Source: Sediminispirochaeta sp.
GTDB taxonomy: Bacteria > Spirochaetota > Spirochaetia > DSM-16054 > Sediminispirochaetaceae
Direction of reading: 5' to 3'
Assembly: GCA_011046055.1 (NCBI GenBank)
Contig: DSBN01000191.1
Coordinates: forward strand, 1 to 8,421
Length of the DNA: 8,421 nucleotides
Below are positions 1 through 5,996 of this stretch, one piece after another. Below the pieces are notes generated by a model. It was not told the origin of the DNA, did not search any database, and worked only from the letters and a program-made list of their open reading frames with translations. Each line of letters starts with the position of its first letter. Position 1 is the first letter of the stretch. The translations under genes and the position numbers were made by a program.

Positions 1-1227
1 ACCCTGGAGATACTTAAAGGAATTCGCCGACGCTACGAGGAGTACCACCACGTCCGCTACGACGACGAGGCTCTGGAAGCCATTGTCGACCTGACCGACC
101 AGTATATCAACGACCGACACCAGCCGGACAAGGCCATCGACGTGCTTGACGAATCCGGCGCATTCAGCCATATGGAGAGTTTTCGACGGAAGTTTGGCCG
201 CTCCTTGGATGGGGAGAGCGGGGAGAAAGATTTTCTCCAGATCGACCGCGGCGTGATTGAGCACGTGATCGCGGGAATCGCTCGGGTTCCGGAGAGACGG
301 GTTTCCAGCCAGGAAGTGGAGCAGCTGAAGAATTTGGAGAGACGGATCAAGGAGTACGTCTTCGGTCAGGATGAAGCGGTGGATACGGTGGCCAAGGCGG
401 TGAAACGGTCGCGGGCGGGCTTCTCCAAAGCAGAGCGTCCGGTATCGTCGCTTCTGTTCGTCGGACCCACCGGGGTAGGCAAGACCGAGCTGGCCCGGCA
501 GCTGGCGGAGGTGCTGGGGGTCAACTTGATCCGTTTCGACATGAGCGAATACCAGGAGAAGCACACCGTCAGCCGCCTGGTAGGTTCGCCGCCCGGATAC
601 GTGGGATACGAGGAGGGTGGGCTGCTCACCGACGCGGTACGCAAGCAGCCCCACGCGGTACTTTTGTTGGACGAAATCGAAAAGGCTCACCAGGATATAT
701 TCAACGTGCTGCTGCAGATTATGGACTACGCCACCCTCACCGACAACAGCGGGAGAAAAGCCGATTTTCGAAACATCGTACTGATCATGACCAGTAACGC
801 CGGCGCCCGGGAGCTGGACAAGCCGATGATCGGTTTCGGCGAACGACGAGTCACCGAAGCGGCGATCAACGAAGCGGTGGACCAGATATTCAGCCCTGAG
901 TTCCGCAACCGTCTGGACAAGGTGGTGACCTTCCAAAGGCTGCCACGGGAGATCGTGCTGCAGATCGTAGACAAGGAGATCCGCGAGTTCAACCAGCTGT
1001 TGGACGACAAGGATGTAAGCCTCGAGGTCACTCCCGCGGCTCGAAGCTGGTTCGCCGAGGAGGGCTATTCCGCCGAGTTCGGCGCGCGCAACGTAGCCAG
1101 GCTGATTCAGGAAAAGATCAAAGACTTCTTCGTCGATGCGGTACTCTTTGGCGAACTGCAGCACGGTGGCCGAGCCGTGGTGGATCTGGAAGACGGAGAG
1201 ATTGTGATCCATGCTGAACCTCGCTGA
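1..1227 (+). CDS. clpA: ATP-dependent Clp protease ATP-binding subunit ClpA (C-terminal 408 residues, 5' end outside window)
   Basis: AAA+ unfoldase that feeds substrates to the ClpP peptidase in the cytoplasm. The reading frame is open from base 1, so the gene starts upstream and the N domain and most of the first AAA module are missing. The visible part begins in the end of D1 (KAIDVLDESGAF) and runs almost directly into IDRGVIEHVIAGI. There is no long coiled-coil M domain there, which favours ClpA over ClpB or ClpC. D2 is complete: Walker A GPTGVGKT at 463-486, Walker B VLLLDE at 658-675, sensor 1 TSNAG, arginine-finger motif FRNRLD and sensor 2 GAR. The IGF tripeptide at 829-837 sits where ClpA carries its ClpP-docking loop, so a ClpP partner is expected. 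The last 17 bases overlap aat. Family knowledge: ClpA works with the adaptor ClpS on N-degron substrates; clpS may lie upstream but is not visible. Confidence 0.96.
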   Translation, partial: TLEILKGIRRRYEEYHHVRYDDEALEAIVDLTDQYINDRHQPDKAIDVLDESGAFSHMESFRRKFGRSLDGESGEKDFLQIDRGVIEHVIAGIARVPERRVSSQEVEQLKNLERRIKEYVFGQDEAVDTVAKAVKRSRAGFSKAERPVSSLLFVGPTGVGKTELARQLAEVLGVNLIRFDMSEYQEKHTVSRLVGSPPGYVGYEEGGLLTDAVRKQPHAVLLLDEIEKAHQDIFNVLLQIMDYATLTDNSGRKADFRNIVLIMTSNAGARELDKPMIGFGERRVTEAAINEAVDQIFSPEFRNRLDKVVTFQRLPREIVLQIVDKEIREFNQLLDDKDVSLEVTPAARSWFAEEGYSAEFGARNVARLIQEKIKDFFVDAVLFGELQHGGRAVVDLEDGEIVIHAEPR

Positions 1228-1966
1228 TGCTCCGATTCTGGGAGCCGACCAGAGGCTCATTTTCAGTCTCTACGACCCTTCGCCACTGGGTATTGTGGCG
1301 ATCCACGGCAATCTCTCCCCAGGGGTTCTGCTCTCCGCCTACCGGCAGGGAGTTTTTCCCTGGTACGACGACGAGAGCCCAATCCTGTGGTGGAGCCCCG
1401 ACCCGCGGTTCATCCTGCGGACGGATAGACTTCACATCTCAAAGACGAACCGCAAATTCTTGCGAAACTGCCCCTTCAGCTTGAGCGTTGATCGAGCCTT
1501 CCCCCGGGTCATCAGACACTGCGCCAAGGTGCCCCGGGAAGGGCAGGTCGGCACCTGGATCGTATCGGAGATGGAGGAGGCCTACAACGAACTGCACCGT
1601 TTGGGATACGCCCATTCGGTGGAAGTGTGGCGAGGAGAAAAACTGGTCGGAGGCCTCTACGGTGTATCTTTGGGGAGGGTCTTTTTCGGTGAGTCCATGT
1701 TCTCCTTGGAGAGCAACGCTTCCAAGAGCGCCTTTATCCTGCTGACTCTGGAGCTCCGAGAGAGGGGCTTCCGCTTGGTGGACTGCCAAGTCTACACGCG
1801 GCATTTGGAGAACTTTGGCGCCGAGGAAGTGCCGCGGGAAGAGTTCCTGGCTCTGCTGGCCGAGGGCTTGCGTGGTGAAACACTGAAGGGGCCATGGAGC
1901 GAGATGCTCGACCTCGACGGACTGCGACGACGCATCTTTGGCGCTTCACGGCCCCTCTCGCGTTAA
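1211..1966 (+). CDS. aat: Leucyl/phenylalanyl-tRNA--protein transferase
   Basis: Transfers Leu or Phe from aminoacyl-tRNA to proteins with N-terminal Lys or Arg, making a primary N-degron recognised by ClpS-ClpAP. At 251 residues it is close to the usual length of about 230-250. Family blocks in order: GNLSP (33-37), GVFPW (47-51), WWSPDPR (60-66), GTWI (114-117), YAHSVEVW (133-140), LVGGLYGV (145-152), GESMFS (160-165), NASK (169-172) and DCQV (191-194). The Glu of GESMFS and the Gln of DCQ match residues known to matter for catalysis in E. coli Aat. The ATG at 1211 is chosen because an in-frame stop lies just upstream at 1205-1207 and a GGAGAG lies at 1195-1200. The start sits inside the end of clpA, so the two are probably co-transcribed and translationally coupled. 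It converges with the transporter gene, 10 bp between stops. Confidence 0.96.
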   Translation: MLNLADAPILGADQRLIFSLYDPSPLGIVAIHGNLSPGVLLSAYRQGVFPWYDDESPILWWSPDPRFILRTDRLHISKTNRKFLRNCPFSLSVDRAFPRVIRHCAKVPREGQVGTWIVSEMEEAYNELHRLGYAHSVEVWRGEKLVGGLYGVSLGRVFFGESMFSLESNASKSAFILLTLELRERGFRLVDCQVYTRHLENFGAEEVPREEFLALLAEGLRGETLKGPWSEMLDLDGLRRRIFGASRPLSR

Positions 1967-1976
1967 AAACTTGAGC

Positions 1977-2873
1977 TTATACCATGCTCGCCAAAACAAA
2001 ACTGAGCGGAATGGTGAAGACGCTCAGGGCGGTGGAGAGAAGCACAATACTTTGGGGGTCTTGGGCTTGCACACCGTAACGGGCCGGCAGAACGTAGGAG
2101 AAGACCGCCGCCGGCAGACTCGCCGCTACAATCACCACCGTTTTGTAGAGCCCCTCCAGGTCGAAGATGATGGTCGCCAGCCAAGCAATGCAGAAACCGC
2201 CGATCATCCGCAGCGCGATCCCCCAGAGTACGTGGGCGTCAATCTTGGGTCTGTTGGCACTCAGCGAGACTCCGACCACGAAAGCCGCCAAGGGGGCCGC
2301 GGCGTTCCCGGCGAATCCGGCGGTCTCGACTATTACCGGCGGTAGGGTCAGCCCCGAGAGTCGGGCGGCGAAGCCGAGGGCCAGGGCCCAGAGGATGGGG
2401 GAGAGCAGCGAGAGTTTGAGACCCCGCAGACGGAAGCCGCCGCCGACGATAAAAAATCCCAGGGTGAAGATGAAGATGGTCTGGAACTGGTCGAAGACGA
2501 TGATGATGTTCATCGCCTCGTCTCCGCTCCAGAGTTGCATCAGGGGGATGCCCAGGAAGCCGGAGTTCATGAAAACCACCGGCATCCCCAGGGCTCTTAG
2601 GTCGGCGCCCCGGATCCGGCAGTACGCAAAAGCCAACAACAGCAGGGCAGCCACCATGAAAACTACCGTGCCCAAAAGATCCCTCATATCCGCCAGCTGC
2701 AGGTCCGAGCGGTAAAGGCTGACTAAGACCAGCAGGGGCATAAAAAAGTCGGTCAGGATCCGGGTGAGAGTCTCCTCATCTACGGAAAAGAAAGCTCCCA
2801 TCAACCATCCCCCGGCGATGACCACGAAAAGGGGCAGCAGCACGACGAAGGTGTCCACAAAGTAGGAGGTCAT
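1977..2873 (-). CDS. AEC (auxin efflux carrier) family permease
   Basis: Predicted inner-membrane transporter of 298 residues, a normal length for bacterial AEC proteins. About ten hydrophobic segments can be counted, near residues 6-28, 36-55, 65-84, 93-114, 122-143, 154-173, 184-205, 215-237, 243-263 and 277-297. They form two inverted halves as in the family. The first half carries the broken-helix signature NSGFLGIP (103-110). The second has AAAPLAAFVVG (191-201) and the late block SLPAAVFSYVLPARYG (252-267). Bacterial members are usually linked to export or uptake of organic acids such as malate or malonate, but the substrate cannot be read from the sequence. It is the last gene of the minus-strand unit: its ATG directly follows the TGA of the kinase gene, with an AGGAGG five bases upstream, so translation is probably coupled. 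Confidence 0.88.
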   Translation of the reverse strand: MTSYFVDTFVVLLPLFVVIAGGWLMGAFFSVDEETLTRILTDFFMPLLVLVSLYRSDLQLADMRDLLGTVVFMVAALLLLAFAYCRIRGADLRALGMPVVFMNSGFLGIPLMQLWSGDEAMNIIIVFDQFQTIFIFTLGFFIVGGGFRLRGLKLSLLSPILWALALGFAARLSGLTLPPVIVETAGFAGNAAAPLAAFVVGVSLSANRPKIDAHVLWGIALRMIGGFCIAWLATIIFDLEGLYKTVVIVAASLPAAVFSYVLPARYGVQAQDPQSIVLLSTALSVFTIPLSFVLASMV

Positions 2874-4544
2874 TCATCCCTCCTGGCTATAGAAAACGCT
2901 GCCGCCCACAAACTCTCGCAGTATCGATGTCCGCGGGACCAGGTGGCTCGGTACGGTTGAAAAGTTTTCCAGAAAAGCCAGCAGTCGACGAGCCTCGTTG
3001 TAGGCTTCGTGGTGGGGTTTGACCGTCCGTAGCTGCGACTCTACGTAGGGCTTGAGCACCGCCAGCTCGTAGTCCAGGGCCGAATTGAAGGCGGCCTCGG
3101 CCCGGTTTTGAAAGGGGAAGATATTTTTGTTCTCCCCGCGACGAACGGAACTCCACATATTGAGCGTACCCAGAGCCGGGGTTCCGCGGAACTGGTGATC
3201 CCGGACGATTCGGCGGATCAATCTGTTGTCGGTGGTGGAGATTCGGTTGTGGTCGTCCAAGTTGAGCTGGGTCAGCGCCGAAATGTAGATGCGGAACTTT
3301 TTCTCCTCCGGAATATTCGGGGTCAGATCGGGATTCAGCCCATGGATGCCCTCCATCAGCAGGATGCTGCGGGAGGAGAATTGTAATTTTGTACCGTAGT
3401 CTTTGGGGCGTTGAAGTTTGAAATCGAAGATAGGAATCTCCACTTCCTTTCCGTCGAAAAGCTGCATCAGGTGCTGGTTGAGCAGCTCCACGTTCAGCGC
3501 GTGGAGATCTTCGAAGTTGGGCTTGCCGTACTCATCCAGCGGGGTGATGTCGCGCGGCAGGAAGTAGTCGTCCAGACCGATTATTACCGGATTGAAACCC
3601 AGCACGCGCAACTGTATCGCCAAACGCCGAGTGAAGGTGGTTTTACCGGACGAAGAGGGGCCGGCGATCAGCACCACTCGTACCTCATTGCGGCGTTCCT
3701 GTATCTGGTCGGCGATGAGGGATATTTTTTTCTCGTGCAGAGCCTCGGCCACTTGGATGAAGTGCTGGACCTCCCGCTGTTCCACCATCTCGTTGAGTCG
3801 ACCGGCGCAGTTGACGTTGAGGATCTTGCCCCAAGCCTTGTACTCTCGGTATATCGAAAAGAGTAAGGGGTTGTCGTCGAAGGGGCTGATCCGGTCGGGA
3901 CTGTGGGCCTGTGGAAAACGGAGCAGAAAACCGGGGGCGTAATTTTTTACTTCAAAAATATAGAGCAGGTCGGTGCTCGGCAGCAGGGGCTCGTAGGAGA
4001 GGTCCAGATAGGAGCCGCAGGTATACACGGGAATTTTGGGGTCGTTGCGGTAGTGGAGGAGCTTCTCCGTAGCGCTCAAGCCGGTCTCCTGGAGGTACTT
4101 CATTGTCTCGCTGTAGGAGAGGACCCTCCGTTGTATCGGCAGGCCTTGGGCGCTGATCTCGCGCATTTTCTCCTCCAGGGCTTGGATGTCCCGGTCGCTG
4201 ACTTCGGCCATCCCCTCGTAGTAGTAATAATATCCATCGCCCAGGGAGTGTCCGATGATCAGGTGGCGGTCGGGGAAAAGCTGGTGGGAGGCCATGGTCA
4301 GCAGAAAACTCAGCGAACGGCGGTAGACCCGGTTGCCGTAATGGCTGAACAGGCGGACCGGTTTGACCTCGGCGTCGATCTCAACCTTGTAGGAGAGAGA
4401 GGTGAGGGCGCTGTTGACCAAGGCGGCGACGATGGGATTCTCGTCTTTTACACTCATGCCCTTCTCAAAAATCGTGTCTACCGGAGTACCATAGGGGTAC
4501 TCCCGTTTTTCCCCGCTTTCTAAAAATACGGTTACGCTCTGCAT
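2874..4544 (-). CDS. Nucleoside kinase-like protein: ThrRS-like N-terminal region fused to a P-loop uridine kinase domain
   Basis: Three-part protein of 556 residues. Residues 1-60 resemble a TGS domain. Residues about 65-220 resemble the second additional domain of threonyl-tRNA synthetase, with GHSLGDGYYYYYEG (98-111) aligning to the ThrRS-type DGFYYDF block. Residues about 285-556 form a PRK/uridine-kinase P-loop domain: Walker A GPSSSGKTT (295-303), GLDDYF (323-328) with the presumed catalytic acid, EGIHGL (398-403) and an Arg-rich lid RRIVRDHQFRG (444-454). Family knowledge: such fusions are annotated as nucleoside kinases; the phosphate acceptor is not settled by sequence. The frame is open upstream to 4691, but the ATG at 4542-4544 is preferred. 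It has AGGAG at 4550-4554 five bases before it and begins the TGS-like domain (MQSVTVFLESGE), while the upstream extension is low-complexity and overlaps the preceding gene. One base separates it from that gene's stop. Confidence 0.9.
   Translation of the reverse strand: MQSVTVFLESGEKREYPYGTPVDTIFEKGMSVKDENPIVAALVNSALTSLSYKVEIDAEVKPVRLFSHYGNRVYRRSLSFLLTMASHQLFPDRHLIIGHSLGDGYYYYYEGMAEVSDRDIQALEEKMREISAQGLPIQRRVLSYSETMKYLQETGLSATEKLLHYRNDPKIPVYTCGSYLDLSYEPLLPSTDLLYIFEVKNYAPGFLLRFPQAHSPDRISPFDDNPLLFSIYREYKAWGKILNVNCAGRLNEMVEQREVQHFIQVAEALHEKKISLIADQIQERRNEVRVVLIAGPSSSGKTTFTRRLAIQLRVLGFNPVIIGLDDYFLPRDITPLDEYGKPNFEDLHALNVELLNQHLMQLFDGKEVEIPIFDFKLQRPKDYGTKLQFSSRSILLMEGIHGLNPDLTPNIPEEKKFRIYISALTQLNLDDHNRISTTDNRLIRRIVRDHQFRGTPALGTLNMWSSVRRGENKNIFPFQNRAEAAFNSALDYELAVLKPYVESQLRTVKPHHEAYNEARRLLAFLENFSTVPSHLVPRTSILREFVGGSVFYSQEG
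2878..2884 (-). promoter_or_regulatory. Ribosome-binding site of the AEC permease gene inside the kinase 3' end
   Basis: AGGAGGG, a near-perfect anti-16S match, encodes the last residues of the kinase and lies four bases before the permease ATG. The kinase TGA and the permease ATG are adjacent (TGAATG). Confidence 0.75.
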
Positions 4545-4545
4545 C

Positions 4546-4755
4546 TCAACTCCTCTCTTTTTTTTGATTTTTTTGTTTTTCTGCCTTGTCCTCTCCCTCC
4601 CGAGAGAGCTCGGTACACAACTTGATCCAAGCTCCGGGACCGAGGTAGTTCGGTTTGGGGTCGATAATTTTCTCCAGATCCGCCAACTCACGCAGGGGCT
4701 CCGGGGACAGAAGCTCTTTTTTCCGTGACTTGATAAGCTCTTCGATTCTACTCAT
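4546..4755 (-). CDS. Small highly charged hypothetical protein (69 aa)
   Basis: Not recognised. The ATG at 4753-4755 is preferred over a TTG 21 bases upstream because GGAGG at 4762-4766 lies six bases before it. The product starts MSRIEELIKSRKKELL, probably an amphipathic helix. A short block PKPNYLGPGAWIKLC follows and could be a small folded motif. It ends in a Lys/Glu/Gln-rich tail (residues about 52-69) that looks disordered. No signal peptide or membrane segment is visible. The start overlaps the stop of the 399-residue gene by 8 bases and the stop lies one base before the kinase start, so it is embedded in a translationally coupled operon. This placement is the main evidence that it is a real gene. 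The tail is encoded by A tracts of 5, 7 and 8. It could be an accessory or regulator of the kinase, but this is inference. Confidence 0.72.
   Translation of the reverse strand: MSRIEELIKSRKKELLSPEPLRELADLEKIIDPKPNYLGPGAWIKLCTELSREGEDKAEKQKNQKKERS
4550..4554 (-). promoter_or_regulatory. Ribosome-binding site deciding the kinase start
   Basis: AGGAG lies five bases before the ATG at 4542-4544 and directly follows an A-rich run. It overlaps the last codons of the 69-aa gene, so ribosomes finishing that gene would stop on top of the next start. Confidence 0.75.
4558..4580 (-). repeat. Three close A tracts (A5, A7, A8) at the end of the 69-aa gene
   Basis: On the coding strand A5 (4576-4580), A7 (4568-4574) and A8 (4558-4565) are separated by one or two bases. 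They encode the Lys/Gln/Asn-rich tail and end just before the kinase ribosome-binding site. Such runs keep the initiation region unpaired and are also slip-prone. Confidence 0.75.
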
Positions 4756-5947
4756 CCTTTTCCTCCGGGGCTGCAAAAAGCTCGAGCTGCTTTGGAATTT
4801 TTGCAGAGCTGTTTCGGGGCTGTGGGGGCGTCGGTTTTGTGTTGTGCTCTCTTCTCTTCCGACCCGCCGTCCGGGCGTATCCGCTGACGCTTGTTCCCTC
4901 CAGTGTGTTCTCCAACCAGCTCAGGGGATCGACGCTTCTGGCGCTTGGTCCGAGGAGCTCCTCGAAAGGTCCCCGTTCCCGTGAGAAGTGGCGCTGAGAC
5001 TCGTCCTGGAGCTTCCAGATCAACGACCGGAGGCTCTTTTTGTACTCTGGGTCATCATCGAGTTGAGTAAAGAGACCGTCTCGCTTCAACTGTTCTACCG
5101 CGTCGGAAATTATGGAGACGATAGCCGCTGTCTCCTCCCGGCTGCCGAGTCCCTCCTTGAGCCGTCCGATGGCGTAGCGAAGCCAGAACAGGATTGCCAG
5201 GTCGGGTTCTAACGACTGTAGGGAAAGGGCGGTCAGGCGGAGACTTTCGTTGGAACCCCAGAGCTGGCCGAATTGACTCACGAAGTCCTGCAGGGAGAAT
5301 TCCTTCTCCGCGGCGGTTCTCATCGCCCACAGCGCCAGTCGCCGGGCGGCCTGGGGATAGGAGCGGATCATATCCTTGATCAGCAAGATGCTGGTCTCGA
5401 TGAAGGCCTCCTCCAGGTCTTCCTCCAGGTAGTCCGAGAGCTGAGCTATCGCGCTTCGTAGGAATGTGCGGTCCTCCTTGATCCGGCTGATAAATTTCTT
5501 CGCCGCCGCGGCGGGGGAGGGGTGGGGCTCTATACCCATCAGCTCTTTCAGCGGACCTTTGAGCCGTCCCGGAGGGCTTGAATCGGGAATTTTCTCCAGA
5601 AAGCCGCTGAGGTTGTCCCGGTCCCCCTGGTAAAAAGAGAGAATCGCCAGCACGGTGTTTTTCCATGGAAAAAAAGGCGACTCCTCTCTGATCCTGCCCA
5701 GGCGGTCCAGCGCGTCGGGGTTGTACATTCCGTTGCTCACCGACTCCAGAGCGTCATAGATGATCAAGGACTCCTGCCGGAGCCGCTCGGGGAGTTTTAA
5801 GAGCTGATCTCCCTCCTCCAAACGGGGATCACGGAGTCTCTCGGCGAGTTTTTCCGCAGCTCGGCGGTACTCGATGCTGCCCGGCTCCGACTGCTGCAGG
5901 GTGAGGAGAATTTGTCGGATGTGAAAGCCCGTTTGTGTACTCTTCAT
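4748..5947 (-). CDS. Hypothetical helical protein with C-terminal sliding-clamp-type motif (399 aa)
   Basis: Family not recognised. Residues 1 to about 350 read as a string of amphipathic helices with alternating charged and Leu/Ile/Ala residues. They look like a helical-repeat or scaffold fold, without nucleotide-binding motifs, Cys/His metal clusters, signal peptide or convincing membrane segment. A basic, Pro-rich and probably disordered linker (about 356-385, including GRKRRE) follows. The tail then contains QLELF at residues 387-391, eight residues from the C-terminus. That peptide matches the bacterial beta-clamp (DnaN) binding consensus QL[SD]LF except for Glu at position 3, and its placement after a flexible linker is typical of such motifs. 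A role near replication or repair is therefore possible but unproven. The ATG at 5945-5947 has GAAGGA a few bases upstream. It lies 49 bp after the HD-GYP gene and overlaps the next gene by 8 bp. Confidence 0.85.
   Translation of the reverse strand: MKSTQTGFHIRQILLTLQQSEPGSIEYRRAAEKLAERLRDPRLEEGDQLLKLPERLRQESLIIYDALESVSNGMYNPDALDRLGRIREESPFFPWKNTVLAILSFYQGDRDNLSGFLEKIPDSSPPGRLKGPLKELMGIEPHPSPAAAAKKFISRIKEDRTFLRSAIAQLSDYLEEDLEEAFIETSILLIKDMIRSYPQAARRLALWAMRTAAEKEFSLQDFVSQFGQLWGSNESLRLTALSLQSLEPDLAILFWLRYAIGRLKEGLGSREETAAIVSIISDAVEQLKRDGLFTQLDDDPEYKKSLRSLIWKLQDESQRHFSRERGPFEELLGPSARSVDPLSWLENTLEGTSVSGYARTAGRKRREHNTKPTPPQPRNSSAKIPKQLELFAAPEEKDE
4762..4766 (-). promoter_or_regulatory. Ribosome-binding site deciding the start of the 69-aa gene
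   Basis: GGAGG lies six bases before the ATG at 4753-4755, inside the end of the upstream coding region. It favours this ATG over the TTG at 4774-4776. Confidence 0.7.
4775..4789 (-). other. Putative beta-clamp (DnaN) binding motif QLELF in the 399-aa protein
   Basis: These bases encode Gln-Leu-Glu-Leu-Phe, residues 387-391 of 399. The established bacterial clamp-binding pentapeptide is QL[SD]LF; Glu for Asp at the third position is conservative. Flanking residues (PK before, AAPEEKDE after) and the preceding Pro/Ser/basic linker suggest the peptide is exposed. A five-residue match can occur by chance, so the position in the protein is the stronger part of the argument. Confidence 0.5.
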
Positions 5948-5996
5948 AAAATCCTTCTCGAGATTGAAAATGAGTAAGCTCGGAGTTATGGCTTGT

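Noticed and set aside
1961..1996. Possible leftward terminator: on the minus strand a GAGC/GCTC stem followed by AAG and five T at the aat/permease junction.
   Set aside because: The stem is only 4 bp with a 9-base loop and would not be stable; kept as a weak possibility, not a feature.
3411..4523. Long plus-strand open frames opposite the kinase (3411-3866 and 3903-4523).
   Set aside because: They are antisense shadows of a conserved multi-domain gene, with no ribosome-binding site or recognisable domain.
4545..4691. Longer kinase gene starting at 4691 (49 extra residues).
   Set aside because: The extension is low-complexity, overlaps the 69-aa gene and ignores the AGGAG placed five bases before the internal ATG; considered only as a slippage product.
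5956..5963. Perfect 8-bp palindrome TCTCGAGA in the 49-bp gap before the 399-aa gene.
   Set aside because: It is too short to call an operator, has no second copy that I noticed and could arise by chance.
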